Below, one piece after another: positions 34,696 to 43,827 of a stretch of 64,000 nucleotides of DNA. The position numbers were made by a program, and so were the translations under genes. Each line of letters begins with the position of its first letter. Position 1 is the first letter of the stretch. Source of the DNA: Algibacter sp. L3A6 (GTDB taxonomy: Bacteria; Bacteroidota; Bacteroidia; Flavobacteriales; Flavobacteriaceae); NCBI RefSeq assembly GCF_009796825.1, contig NZ_CP047030.1, positions 3,222,501 to 3,286,500 of the forward strand. The letters run 5' to 3'. The notes beneath the pieces were generated by a model. The model searched no databases, had not been told where the DNA came from, and worked only from the letters and a program-made list of their open reading frames with translations.

Positions 34696-34790
34696 GCTGA
34701 GCCCTGCGTTAAGGATTGCAGTGAAAATCCCGCAGAGAGGCACGAACGAGGAATTGTAGCGTAAAGCCTGACCCGATAGGGTAACGCCCA
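34696..34790 (+). ncRNA. Structured-RNA-like flavobacterial intergenic element
   Basis: The gene-free stretch 34559-34857 contains CTGCGTTAAGGATTGCAG, later GAATTGTAGCGTAAAGCC, and GACCCGATAGGGTAACGCCC. GCGTTA (34706-34711) pairs with TAACGC (34782-34787); CCC-GATA-GGG forms a terminal hairpin; GGATT/AATCC an inner one. From memory, very similar sequences recur between genes in flavobacterial genomes; it could be the Flavo-1 RNA class, but I cannot confirm this. The strand is uncertain. Confidence 0.45.
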
Positions 34791-34803
34791 GAAAAAAAAG
34801 GAC

Positions 34804-34838
34804 ATAAAAAAAGCCCAACTTTACAGTCGGGCTTTTAA
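34804..34838. terminator. Bidirectional intrinsic terminator
   Basis: AAAGCCCAACT and AGTCGGGCTTT pair around TTAC, with A and T tracts outside. It terminates the OmpA-family lipoprotein gene (-). Confidence 0.85.
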
Positions 34839-34857
34839 ATATTTTAAACTAGGTTGC

Positions 34858-35697
34858 TTATTTTCCTGCAGCCTCTAAGTTTTTCATTTCTTTTTCGATC
34901 ATATCGTAAAATTGATCAATTTTAGGAAGAACAACAACACGAGTACGTCTGTTTTTTGCTCTGTTTTCTGCAGTATTGTTATCTACTAAAGGTACATAAG
35001 AACTACGTCCTGCAGCGATTAACTGTCCTGGATTAACACCTAAGTCTTGTAATACACGAATAATTGATGTAGAACGTTTAACACTTAAATCCCAGTTGTC
35101 TAAAAGCACACCTTTTTGGTAAGATTGGCTATCGGTATGACCTTCGATCATAGCTTCGAAATCTGGTTTGCTGTTAATTACTTTTGCAACCTTAGCTAAT
35201 ACTTCTTTAGCTTTAGTAGTTACATTGTAGCTTCCGCTTTGGAATAATAATTTATCTGCAATAGAGATAAATACCACACCTTTTTCTACGTTTACTTCAA
35301 TATCTGGATCGTTAATACCAACTTCACGTTTTAAACTTGTTACAAGTGCTAAAGTCATGCTGTCTTTTTTAGTCATGGCATCTTGTAAACGTGTAATTTT
35401 AAGCTCTTTTTCTTTGATGCTTTCTAACGTTTTTTCGATACTACTAGCTCCTTTTGCTGATAATATTTGAAGGTTATCGTTGTTTTTACGTAAATCGTTT
35501 ACTTGAGATTCTAATACAGTTGCTTTTGCAGTTGCAGCGGCACGATCTTCTAAACACGAGTTTAATTTTACGGTTGCAGAATTAAGTAAATCTTGAGTTT
35601 CTTTTTGCTTTGCTTCAAGATCTGTGAATTGTTTTTTAGTAACACATGAACTTAAAAGTAACATGGCTGATAGACTAAGTAATAAAACTTTTTTCAT
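34858..35697 (-). CDS. OmpA-family peptidoglycan-binding lipoprotein
   Basis: 279 residues. Lipobox LLSSC (Cys18), then a long coiled coil (TDLEAKQKETQDLLN; LESQVNDLRKNNDNLQ; about 25-120), then an OmpA_C domain (about 140-255) with the hallmark EGHTDSQSYQ, NWDLSVKRSTSIIRVL and NRAKNRRTRVVV. The OmpA_C fold grips diaminopimelate peptidoglycan, so the protein tethers outer membrane to cell wall. Own terminator, apparently monocistronic. Confidence 0.93.
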   Translation of the reverse strand: MKKVLLLSLSAMLLLSSCVTKKQFTDLEAKQKETQDLLNSATVKLNSCLEDRAAATAKATVLESQVNDLRKNNDNLQILSAKGASSIEKTLESIKEKELKITRLQDAMTKKDSMTLALVTSLKREVGINDPDIEVNVEKGVVFISIADKLLFQSGSYNVTTKAKEVLAKVAKVINSKPDFEAMIEGHTDSQSYQKGVLLDNWDLSVKRSTSIIRVLQDLGVNPGQLIAAGRSSYVPLVDNNTAENRAKNRRTRVVVLPKIDQFYDMIEKEMKNLEAAGK

Positions 35698-35804
35698 AAG
35701 TTGTTTTATAATTTTGGATTAAAAAATATTCTTTCTATAATTAACAAAAGTATATAAAAATAGGTTGATAGCAGAGTTATTAACAAAACTTTTACTTATT
35801 CTTT

Positions 35805-36791
35805 TTAGCTTTTGTAATACATATTCTTATTTACGAAATAATCGATAACCACAGATGTTTTGTTGTAGTAAATAATTTTATTTTTTGTGGCCTTACGCTG
35901 TTTTAATAACCGGTTTAAATTGTAGTAATAATTAAAGTGTGCTTTTAAAATGGCAAATGTATGTTTGGGTTTTAATTCGAATAGAAATTTAACCGCTGCA
36001 ATACCATCTAAAACTAAACGAATAAAAATAATGGTGAATAAATTGCCTTTGGCATTTTTAGTTACCATGAATAGGCTATTTCTAAAATTAAGATAGGTTT
36101 TTTTAGGGTTTATGGCATTTAGTGTAGCGCCACCAACGTGGTAAACGGTAGATGTGCCTACGTATTTTATTTGGTGGCCTTTGTTTTTTGCACGCCAGCA
36201 GAGGTCTATTTCTTCCATGTGTGCAAAAAAGTGAGCGTCGAATCCATTGAGTGCTTTAAAAACATCACTTTTTATAAATAGGCAAGCTCCAGTTGCCCAA
36301 AAAATATCGATGGTGTCGTTGTATTGTCCGTTATCTTTTTCTATTGTATCAAAAATGCGACCTCTGCAATATGGGTATCCATATTTGTCTATAAAACCAC
36401 CAGCAGCGCCGGCATACTCAAAAAAAGCTTTGTTTTTAAAGTCTAATATTTTAGGTTGAAGTATGGCGGTTTTTGGGTTTTTATTAAAGGTTTCTATTAT
36501 AGGTTGTAACCAATTTTCTGTAACTTCTACATCGCTGTTTAATAAACAAAACACATCGGCTTCAATATGTTGTAAAGCATCGTTATAACCTTTGGCATAG
36601 CCACCATTTTCTTGATTCTGAATTATTTTTACATCAGGAAAATGAGTTTTTATATAGGTAACGGAGTTATCTGTAGAGGCATTATCGGCCACATAAATAT
36701 CGGCTTCTGTAGAATGCGCAACTACCGATGGCAAAAATTGCTTTAAAAGCTGTGTTCCGTTCCAGTTTAATATAACAATGGCAAGTTTCAA
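35805..36791 (-). CDS. Glycosyltransferase family 2
   Basis: 328 residues. GT-A fold: VILNWNGTQLL at the N-terminus, VADNASTDNS, nucleotide/metal motif LLNSDVEV (about residues 84-91), GACLFIKSDVF, and EEIDLCWRAKNKGH. The pattern is that of rhamnosyl- or glucosyl-transferase-like enzymes of surface polysaccharide synthesis, but donor and acceptor are unknown. A weakly hydrophobic segment (LFTIIFIRLVLDGIAAV) near residue 250 may touch the membrane. Not in a polysaccharide cluster here. Confidence 0.9.
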   Translation of the reverse strand: MKLAIVILNWNGTQLLKQFLPSVVAHSTEADIYVADNASTDNSVTYIKTHFPDVKIIQNQENGGYAKGYNDALQHIEADVFCLLNSDVEVTENWLQPIIETFNKNPKTAILQPKILDFKNKAFFEYAGAAGGFIDKYGYPYCRGRIFDTIEKDNGQYNDTIDIFWATGACLFIKSDVFKALNGFDAHFFAHMEEIDLCWRAKNKGHQIKYVGTSTVYHVGGATLNAINPKKTYLNFRNSLFMVTKNAKGNLFTIIFIRLVLDGIAAVKFLFELKPKHTFAILKAHFNYYYNLNRLLKQRKATKNKIIYYNKTSVVIDYFVNKNMYYKS

Positions 36792-36851
36792 AAGATGGTT
36801 TGTTTATGATTAAAAGATTATTTGTTTTATTCTGAATAATTAAATTACTGC

Positions 36852-37304
36852 TTACTGAGAATTATACTCCGGTATATCTTTTAAAAACTGATAACGCTCG
36901 TTCTCGAAATCCATTTGGCAATAATAATGATTAATTCCGTTAGTAACCATTAAATACGTGGCGTTTAGCGCGGTGTTATAGCGTGCAATCTGGTCGAACG
37001 TGGTTTGATTAATATTTATTTTTGGGGCTTTACATTCTACAATTAAATGAATACTACCGTCGGGATTAAAAATAACAATATCGTATCGTTTTTTTAAATC
37101 GTTAATAGTGAGTTCTTTTTCGACGTTAATTAGTGAAATTGGATATTTTTTAACTTCCATTAAATAGAGTACACAATGTTGCCTTACCCATTCTTCGGGT
37201 TGTAAAATCACAAATTTTTTGCGAATGCAATCGAATATAGATACTTTATTTTCGCTATTTTTGAAACGAAATGAAAACTCAGGAAAATTTAATTTTTGTA
37301 ACAC
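36852..37304 (-). CDS. Type I restriction R-subunit N-terminal-like (PD-(D/E)XK) protein
   Basis: About 150 residues. I prefer the GTG at 37304 (VLQKLNFPEFSFRFKN) because homologues begin with a QKLNFP-like sequence; an in-frame ATG at 37343 would add a basic leader. Core motifs LKKRYDIVIFNPDG and LIVECKAPKI supply the Asp and E-x-K of a PD-(D/E)XK nuclease fold as in HsdR_N. There is no helicase or methylase nearby, so it is not a restriction system by itself. It is a widespread stand-alone Bacteroidota gene usually divergent from holA, as here. Confidence 0.82.
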   Translation of the reverse strand: MLQKLNFPEFSFRFKNSENKVSIFDCIRKKFVILQPEEWVRQHCVLYLMEVKKYPISLINVEKELTINDLKKRYDIVIFNPDGSIHLIVECKAPKININQTTFDQIARYNTALNATYLMVTNGINHYYCQMDFENERYQFLKDIPEYNSQ

Positions 37305-37406
37305 TGAAATTTTAAATTTTTTCAAAGTTAAGGAAATAATCAAGTTTTAAAGACTGCAATCGTTTTTAGGAATTTGAAATTTATAAAATAGGAATTTATA
37401 CTAGAT

Positions 37407-38411
37407 TTGGACGAAGTAAAACAAATAGTAACCGATATAAAAAACAAAAACTTAAAGCCTATTTACTTTTTAATGGGTGAAGAGCCTTACTATATTGATA
37501 AAATTTCTGATTTTATTGAAAGCTCTGTTTTAGATGAAGCCGAACGTGGCTTTAACCAAATGGTATTGTATGGTCGTGATGTTACTATAGATGATATTGT
37601 TGGGCATGCTAAACGTTACCCAATGATGGCAGAGCACCAAGTGGTAATTGTAAAGGAAGCGCAAGATTTAGCTCGAAGTATTGAGAAATTGGCTAAATAC
37701 GCCGAAAACCCACAACCAACTACAGTTTTAGTTTTTAATTACAAGTATAAAAAAATTGATAAGCGTAAAGCGCTTTATAAAACGCTTAAGAAAAACGGGA
37801 TTGTTTTTGAGAGTAAAAAACTTTACGATAACCAGGTTGCCGATTGGATTCGTCGTGTTTTAGCGCCTAAAAAATACGAGATAACTCCAAAGGCAGCACA
37901 AATGCTTGTGGAATTTTTAGGTACAGATTTAAGTAAAATAAATAATGAGTTAGAAAAACTTCAAATTATTTTACCACAAGGCACTCAAATTACTCCAGAG
38001 CACGTTGAGGAAAATATTGGTATTAGTAAAGATTATAATAATTTTGAGTTAAGAAAAGCGGTAGGTGAGCGTAACACCGTTAAAGCTTTTAAAATTGTAC
38101 ACTATTTTGGTGATAACCCAAAAGATAACCCAATGGTGGTTACAGTATCCTTGTTATTTGCGTTTTTCTCACAATTGCTTACGTTTCATGGTTTAAGTGA
38201 TAAATCGCCAAGGAGTGTGGCATCTGCGCTTCGTGTTAATCCATATTTTGTGAATGATTATATAACGGCTGCTCGAAATTTCCCGATGAGAAAGGTGAGT
38301 GGTGTAGTAGCTACGCTAAGGGAGTTTGATGTAAAAAGTAAAGGTGTGGGTTCTAATGCTGTGCCGCAAGGCGATTTACTAAAGGAGCTTTTGGTGCGTA
38401 TTTTTAGTTAG
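37407..38411 (+). CDS. holA: DNA polymerase III delta subunit
   Basis: 334 residues from a TTG at 37407 (no ATG gives the N-terminal segment DEVKQIVTDIKNKNLKPIYF). Family landmarks are PIYFLMGEEPYYIDKI, a Walker-like AAA+ domain, VVIVKEAQDL, DLSKINNELEKLQ and the C-terminal collar domain. HolA is the wrench of the clamp loader that opens the beta ring. It is divergent from the HsdR_N-like gene and nearly abuts the convergent DUF1801 gene. Confidence 0.9.
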   Translation: MDEVKQIVTDIKNKNLKPIYFLMGEEPYYIDKISDFIESSVLDEAERGFNQMVLYGRDVTIDDIVGHAKRYPMMAEHQVVIVKEAQDLARSIEKLAKYAENPQPTTVLVFNYKYKKIDKRKALYKTLKKNGIVFESKKLYDNQVADWIRRVLAPKKYEITPKAAQMLVEFLGTDLSKINNELEKLQIILPQGTQITPEHVEENIGISKDYNNFELRKAVGERNTVKAFKIVHYFGDNPKDNPMVVTVSLLFAFFSQLLTFHGLSDKSPRSVASALRVNPYFVNDYITAARNFPMRKVSGVVATLREFDVKSKGVGSNAVPQGDLLKELLVRIFS

Positions 38412-38412
38412 G

Positions 38413-38847
38413 CTATAATCCTAAAAACGGCAATTGCTTAACGTTGTGATAGGTTAAAGCCGCAGCAATACATTGTTTTAACTCGGTTTCGGGTATGGTA
38501 TCATTAAGTTGAAAAACAATAGCGCGATGGCCTTCGAACTCAAAACGATCTTTAAAAACAATTTTAAATGTTTCTACAAGTTTGCTAGTGCATTTAAAAT
38601 ACATGGCGTATTGGTCTGGTTTCTTAGGTTTCCAATCTATTCTAAGGGTGCTTCCTTTTTTTGCTAAATAACTAGGCTCTCCCCATTTTAAGGTTTCTTC
38701 AAGTGTGTTTATACTTTCAATGTTGTTAGCGACGTCTAGAATTAAAGCTCTTAGATGTAATATTTTGCTTTTAACAAATTCCGGATAGGCGTTAAACACG
38801 TGTTCCATTCTGGCATCTGTTTTTATATCTAAAGAATTAAGCGACAT
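38413..38847 (-). CDS. DUF1801 (YdhG-like) protein
   Basis: 144 residues, cytoplasmic. Typical DUF1801 layout: KILHLRALILDVANN, EETLKWGEPSYL, and YAMYFKCTSKLVETFK with ELKQCIAAALTYH at the end. The family is a small YdhG-like fold whose function is not established. Its 3' end is 1 bp from that of holA on the other strand. Confidence 0.85.
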   Translation of the reverse strand: MSLNSLDIKTDARMEHVFNAYPEFVKSKILHLRALILDVANNIESINTLEETLKWGEPSYLAKKGSTLRIDWKPKKPDQYAMYFKCTSKLVETFKIVFKDRFEFEGHRAIVFQLNDTIPETELKQCIAAALTYHNVKQLPFLGL

Positions 38848-38914
38848 TTTTTCTTCTTAAATTGAAATTACAATAAAGATAGTGTTAATTTAGTTTCTTA
38901 ATAAAATTTTATAA

Positions 38915-39580
38915 ATGAATTTAGAGATTCACGAAAGTTGGAAACCCTATTTAGAGGCAGAGTTTAAAAAGGATTATTATAAAAACTTAAAAACATTTGT
39001 TTCTAAAGAATATAAGGAATCAACATGTTTCCCTCCGGAAGAAGCCATTTTTAATGCCTTTAATTATTGCCATTTTAATGATGTAAAAGTGGTTATTATT
39101 GGGCAAGATCCTTATCATGATCATGGACAAGCTAATGGATTATGTTTTTCTGTTGCAGATGGCGTTAAGCATCCTCCATCATTAATAAATATCTTTAAAG
39201 AAATTGAAACGGATTTAAGTATTCCGTATCCTGAAAGTGGCAATTTAGAACGCTGGGCAAAGCAAGGTGTTTTACTTTTAAATGCGACACTAACGGTTAG
39301 AGCTCATGAAGCAGCAAGCCATCAAAAACAAGGTTGGGAAACGTTTACAGATGCTGTAATTAAAACGGTAAGTGATAATAAAGAAAATGTAATATTTTTA
39401 CTTTGGGGTGGTTTTGCAAAAAAGAAGGCTAAATTAATTGATGCTAGTAAGCATTTGATATTAACTAGTGGGCATCCGTCGCCATTATCTGCAAATAGAG
39501 GGTATTGGTTTGGTAATCAGCATTTTTCGAAGGTTAACCAAGAATTTAAAACTCTTGGCAATAAAACGCTGGAGTGGTAA
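38915..39580 (+). CDS. ung: Uracil-DNA glycosylase, family 1
   Basis: 221 residues. All family-1 motifs are present: the water-activating loop GQDPYHDHGQANGLCFSV, the Phe/Asn uracil pocket with LLNATLTVRAHEAASH, LLWGGFAKKK, and the DNA-intercalating SGHPSPLSANRG containing the catalytic His. It removes uracil from DNA as the first step of base-excision repair. Start ATG at 38915; no operon partner. Confidence 0.96.
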   Translation: MNLEIHESWKPYLEAEFKKDYYKNLKTFVSKEYKESTCFPPEEAIFNAFNYCHFNDVKVVIIGQDPYHDHGQANGLCFSVADGVKHPPSLINIFKEIETDLSIPYPESGNLERWAKQGVLLLNATLTVRAHEAASHQKQGWETFTDAVIKTVSDNKENVIFLLWGGFAKKKAKLIDASKHLILTSGHPSPLSANRGYWFGNQHFSKVNQEFKTLGNKTLEW

Positions 39581-39617
39581 AAAAAGAAAAGGGAAAATTA
39601 AAACGCTTTGCTACAAA

Positions 39618-39794
39618 TTAGCTACCTGTTGGTGCCAGTCTTTCTTGCATGGCATCTAATTCTAGATACGGAGCCAAAATAACGGGCTGTTTGTTAACTT
39701 TTGTTGTTTTAGCTGTTTTGTTACAACTAAATTTTAAAAGCAATAAATTAACGAATACAAGTAGGGTAAATGTAAGAGTAATTGTTAAAATCAT
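39618..39794 (-). CDS. 58-residue small membrane protein or lipoprotein
   Basis: ATG at 39794, stop at 39618. The N-terminus is strongly hydrophobic (ILTITLTFTLLVFVNLLLL) followed by KFSCNK, either a membrane anchor or a weak lipobox, then a polar tail KQPVILAPYLELDAMQERL. The tail is well-formed protein sequence rather than random. It lies alone between ung and the C1 peptidase. The remaining 39795-39970 holds nothing recognisable beyond likely promoter sequence. Confidence 0.5.
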   Translation of the reverse strand: MILTITLTFTLLVFVNLLLLKFSCNKTAKTTKVNKQPVILAPYLELDAMQERLAPTGS

Positions 39795-39970
39795 ATTAAT
39801 CTGGGTTTAAATACGTTGTAATGTACGATTTATCTCGATAATTTGCAAGTTTTCCTGACAAACTGTTATTACTCGGCAAAATTAATAATTATATTCATAC
39901 CAACATCGCTTTATTATCACGACTATTTACTTTTGTGATATCCGCAATTTACTATCTATTTAACTTAGTA

Positions 39971-41086
39971 TTAATTCAAAATTTTGTGATATTTTTTGTC
40001 AAGTACATTTTTATTTAAGGTAATTGAAATCATTTTTAATTTGAAATAAGCCTCACTCATGTATATAAAGCCATTGTTAGCAACGCGTTCGGAGTTTTTA
40101 CCCCAAGAGTTTTTTACTTTATAGTAAATATTCCCGTTTTGGTCCTTTACTAAACCTGTAATATGCATTAAGTGGTCGTCGGTAGTATTGAAGTTTTCAA
40201 ACTCTTGTTGTCTGTAGGCTTGCGTAATCTCTTTTTCGGCTACAATTTCTGTTAAGTCCTTTAAATCAACATTGCCGTCTTCTGGTATAATCGCCATACC
40301 TGGGTTTGCTGTAAATGTACTTTCGCTTACATCGCAATCTAAAGCAATAGTGTATCCTTTTTTAAGCGCGTTATTTGCGGTTTTAACCATTTCTTCAATT
40401 GGGATGTTGTAGAAGCTTCCGTTAGAAAAATTATCAGGAATATTTAAAATGAAGCTTGTGTAAAATGGTTGGTGAGAAAATGATGTTAAGCTCACATAAT
40501 CATCAAGGTTTATTTTTGTGAATTCTAAAAACGATTGTGGTGTGTATTGTACGCCTTCATAATTAAAAGTTTCAATGTTTTTTCCTAAATAAATATCTAA
40601 AACCGATTCGATAACCTGTTTCCATTTTGGAGATAATGGTTTCTTTACATCCTTAGTATAGGTGTTTAATAAACCTTTTAAAACGGTAAGCATTTCAGTG
40701 TGGTTATGTCTGGTCGCATTTTCTTCAAGACCTGTAAAAGCGAAAGCTGGTACTAAACCATGATCTTTTACGCTATTTAAAACATCGTGAGCCAAACCAC
40801 CATCACTAAATTGTGTTTTACCTTGGCGCATAATATAGTTCCAGGCCTTTTTCGGGTAGGTGTTTCTTACGGTATACATTTCAGATAAATCAATCTTTTT
40901 ACCTGTAATTCTCATTATTTCACTCTCTAAAAAAGACGATGTAGAAAAACTCCAACACGTTCCTGTATTTCCTTGGCTAATAACATCGGTAGTTTCAAGG
41001 TCTATAACCGTTTCAAATTTATAAGATTGCGCATTTAAAGAAAGGCAAATAAATAGTAAAACGAGTAGTGAAATATTATTTTTCAT
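39971..41086 (-). CDS. Secreted C1-family cysteine peptidase (bleomycin hydrolase / PepC type)
   Basis: 371 residues with a signal peptide (NNISLLVLLFICLSLNAQ). Papain-like catalytic set: Cys in GNTGTCWSFSTSSFLE, His in DHLMHITGLVKD, Asn in VKNSWGKNS. The overall layout follows aminopeptidase C/bleomycin hydrolase rather than compact papain, but those are cytosolic, so the signal peptide indicates an envelope or exported variant common in Bacteroidota. The biological substrate is unknown. It is divergent from menB. Confidence 0.88.
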   Translation of the reverse strand: MKNNISLLVLLFICLSLNAQSYKFETVIDLETTDVISQGNTGTCWSFSTSSFLESEIMRITGKKIDLSEMYTVRNTYPKKAWNYIMRQGKTQFSDGGLAHDVLNSVKDHGLVPAFAFTGLEENATRHNHTEMLTVLKGLLNTYTKDVKKPLSPKWKQVIESVLDIYLGKNIETFNYEGVQYTPQSFLEFTKINLDDYVSLTSFSHQPFYTSFILNIPDNFSNGSFYNIPIEEMVKTANNALKKGYTIALDCDVSESTFTANPGMAIIPEDGNVDLKDLTEIVAEKEITQAYRQQEFENFNTTDDHLMHITGLVKDQNGNIYYKVKNSWGKNSERVANNGFIYMSEAYFKLKMISITLNKNVLDKKYHKILN

Positions 41087-41140
41087 AGGTAATGAAGGGT
41101 TTTAATGAAATAAAATTTATTTTTGGCTAAAATAAAGAAA

Positions 41141-41980
41141 ATGAGTCAAGAAAATTGGGTAACTGTTAAAGAATACACCGATATTACATATAAAAAATGT
41201 AATGGTGTTGCGCGCATAGCGTTTAATAGACCAGATGTGAGAAATGCATTTCGTCCGAAAACAACATCGGAATTGTACGATGCCTTATATAATGCTAATG
41301 AAGATGTGAATATTGGTGTGGTATTATTATCTGCCGAAGGCCCATCGACTAAAGATGGTGTTTATTCATTTTGTAGTGGAGGCGATCAAAAAGCACGTGG
41401 ACACCAAGGTTATGTTGGTGAAGATGGCTATCACCGTTTAAATATATTAGAAGTACAACGTTTAATTCGTTTTATGCCGAAAGCTGTAATTGCTGTGGTT
41501 CCGGGTTGGGCTGTTGGTGGAGGACATAGTTTACACGTAGTTTGCGATTTAACTTTAGCAAGTAAAGAGCATGCTATTTTTAAACAAACCGATGCCGATG
41601 TTACTAGTTTTGATGGTGGTTACGGATCGGCTTATTTAGCCAAAATGGTAGGACAGAAAAGAGCTCGTGAGATTTTCTTTTTAGGAAGAAACTACTCGGC
41701 TCAAGAAGCTTTTGATATGGGCATGGTGAATGCTGTTGTTCCTCACGATGAATTAGAAAGTACAGCCTATGAGTGGGCTCAGGAAATATTAGCAAAATCG
41801 CCTACATCTATTAAAATGTTGAAATTCGCTATGAATTTAACAGACGATGGTATGGTTGGGCAGCAAGTATTTGCTGGAGAAGCCACACGTTTAGCTTACA
41901 TGACGGAGGAAGCTACCGAAGGTAGAAATGCCTTTTTAGAAAAACGTAAGCCTAATTTTGAAAAAAAATGGATTCCATAA
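41141..41980 (+). CDS. menB: 1,4-dihydroxy-2-naphthoyl-CoA synthase
   Basis: 279 residues from the ATG at 41141 (MSQENWVTVKEYTDI), preferred to an in-frame TTG 18 bp earlier. Crotonase fold with the MenB-specific FCSGGDQKARG oxyanion segment, GWAVGGGHSLHVVCD, and SFDGGYGSAYLAKM carrying the active-site residues. It closes the naphthoate ring in menaquinone synthesis. First gene of the men cluster; its TAA abuts the menA ATG directly. Confidence 0.95.
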   Translation: MSQENWVTVKEYTDITYKKCNGVARIAFNRPDVRNAFRPKTTSELYDALYNANEDVNIGVVLLSAEGPSTKDGVYSFCSGGDQKARGHQGYVGEDGYHRLNILEVQRLIRFMPKAVIAVVPGWAVGGGHSLHVVCDLTLASKEHAIFKQTDADVTSFDGGYGSAYLAKMVGQKRAREIFFLGRNYSAQEAFDMGMVNAVVPHDELESTAYEWAQEILAKSPTSIKMLKFAMNLTDDGMVGQQVFAGEATRLAYMTEEATEGRNAFLEKRKPNFEKKWIP

Positions 41981-42883
41981 ATGAATAAAACAAAAGTTTG
42001 GATTTCTTCCATGCGTTTGCGCACTTTACCTCTATCTGTTTCAGGAATTATTTTAGCCTCGTTTTTAGCAGCCTATCAGGGCGTTTTTAATTCGGTAATT
42101 TGTGTGTTGGCTATTTTGTCGACTTTAAGTTTTCAAATACTATCAAATTTAGCAAACGATTATGGCGATGGTGTAAAAGGCACAGATAATGATGATAGAA
42201 TAGGGCCAGAGCGCGCCATACAAAGTGGTGTAATCACTCCCAAAGAAATGAAACGGGCCATTACAATAAATGTAGCGATTTCGGTTATTTTAGCCTTACT
42301 TACTGTTTATTTTGCCTTTGGTAAAGCTCACTTCTTTCTTGCGGTGTTGTTTTTTGCCCTTGGCGTAGCGGCTATAATTGCGGCTATAAAATATACTGTT
42401 GGCGGTAATGCTTACGGCTATAATGCTATGGGCGATGTTTTTGTGTTTCTGTTTTTTGGTTTAGTGAGTGTTGTAGGTGGTTATGTATTGTATGCAAAAA
42501 CCATAGATTTTGTTGTTATTTTGCCTGCAATGGTAATAGGCTTGTTAAGTGCAGCGGTACTTAATTTAAATAACATGCGAGATATAGAGTCTGATACTAA
42601 ATCTAACAAAATTACGCTAGCCTTAAAATTAGGAAGCCAAAAAGCTAAAACTTATCATAGTGCTTTGGTGGTTTCGGCAATTTTATTATCCGTTTTATTT
42701 GGAATTATCTTTTATAGTTCACCTTTTAATTTCATTTTTATTATCGCTTTTATCCCTTTATTTCTTCATCTGAAAAAAGTGAATAACACAAAAAATCCAA
42801 AACATTTTGATCCCGAATTAAAAAAGTTAGCGCTAACAACAGTGCTTCTATCTATTTTGATGGGTTTAGGGCAAGTGTTGTAA
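41981..42883 (+). CDS. menA: 1,4-dihydroxy-2-naphthoate polyprenyltransferase
   Basis: 300 residues, UbiA-superfamily membrane protein with about eight helices. First Asp-rich motif NDYGDGVKGTDND (near residue 60), second LNNMRDIESDTKSNK (near 195), both required for Mg-prenyl-diphosphate binding. It prenylates and decarboxylates DHNA to demethylmenaquinone. It begins with no gap after menB, so they are co-transcribed and coupled. Confidence 0.93.
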   Translation: MNKTKVWISSMRLRTLPLSVSGIILASFLAAYQGVFNSVICVLAILSTLSFQILSNLANDYGDGVKGTDNDDRIGPERAIQSGVITPKEMKRAITINVAISVILALLTVYFAFGKAHFFLAVLFFALGVAAIIAAIKYTVGGNAYGYNAMGDVFVFLFFGLVSVVGGYVLYAKTIDFVVILPAMVIGLLSAAVLNLNNMRDIESDTKSNKITLALKLGSQKAKTYHSALVVSAILLSVLFGIIFYSSPFNFIFIIAFIPLFLHLKKVNNTKNPKHFDPELKKLALTTVLLSILMGLGQVL

Positions 42884-42925
42884 ATATTTAGTAAATTTAG
42901 AGTTCAATTATATAATTTATTTCGA

Positions 42926-43603
42926 ATGAAAATCACATTTTACGGTCACGCTTGTTTAGGTATTCAAATAGAAGATATTAATATACTTGTCGATCCTTTT
43001 ATTACAGGAAATGAAAAGGCTGCAAATATTGATATTAACTCTTTAAAAGCCGACTATATTATGGTAACGCATGCACATCAAGATCATATTCTAGATGTTG
43101 AAGCTATTGCCAAACGTACCAATGCTGTTATAATTTCTAACTTCGAAATTGTTACCCATTTTGGTAATCTTGGTTTCGAAGGTCACCCAATGAATCATGG
43201 TGGGCAATGGGATTTTGAATTCGGAAATGTAAAATATGTAAACGCCATACACACATCGTCTTTTCCTGATGGCACTTATGGTGGGCAACCCGGCGGTTTT
43301 ATTATAGAAGGCGAACATAAAAATATTTATATAGCAGGCGATACAGCTCTTACTTTTGATATGAAATTAATACCACTTCAAACTAAACTAGATCTTGCTA
43401 TTCTTCCTATAGGAGATAATTTCACCATGGGTATTAACGATGCCATTTTAGCGAGTGATTTTGTAGAATGTGATAAAATTTTAGGCTACCATTTTGATAC
43501 TTTCGGCTATATTGAAATTGATCATGAAGTTGCTAAACGCAAGTTTTTCGAGAAGGATAAAGATTTAATGCTTTTAGAAATAGGAGAAAGCATCGAACTT
43601 TAA
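42926..43603 (+). CDS. UPF0173-type metal-dependent hydrolase
   Basis: 225 residues, metallo-beta-lactamase fold: HACLGIQ, VDPFITGN, the metal motif THAHQDHILD, NHGGQW, IAGDTALTFDM and a terminal GYHFDTF. This is the UPF0173/YtkL-like family of uncertain substrate. It is embedded 42 bp after menA; whether it serves menaquinone metabolism is not known. Confidence 0.88.
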   Translation: MKITFYGHACLGIQIEDINILVDPFITGNEKAANIDINSLKADYIMVTHAHQDHILDVEAIAKRTNAVIISNFEIVTHFGNLGFEGHPMNHGGQWDFEFGNVKYVNAIHTSSFPDGTYGGQPGGFIIEGEHKNIYIAGDTALTFDMKLIPLQTKLDLAILPIGDNFTMGINDAILASDFVECDKILGYHFDTFGYIEIDHEVAKRKFFEKDKDLMLLEIGESIEL

Positions 43604-43827
43604 TAAATTCATTTTAACACGTATTATATTAGTCGTCAAAAGTGATTAAATTGATTTTGAATCATTTAGTCTATACCTTGTGTATGGGTATAAGTGGTTA
43701 TTTGTAATATTATTCATTAAATAATTATCGATTTTATAGTAAAAGAATGAACAATTAGTCAATCTGAAATTTTTATTATAATCCTTCTCTAGTTTTGATG
43801 TTCCATAAAATAAATCGTTATTTTAGC

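Noticed and set aside
36852..37304. A type I restriction-modification system
   Set aside because: Only the small nuclease-fold domain is present; no HsdM, HsdS or helicase nearby, and the divergent holA context fits a housekeeping orphan.
43604..43827. Small gene between the UPF0173 hydrolase and menC
   Set aside because: No frame with credible protein sequence; AT-rich with probable promoter elements only.
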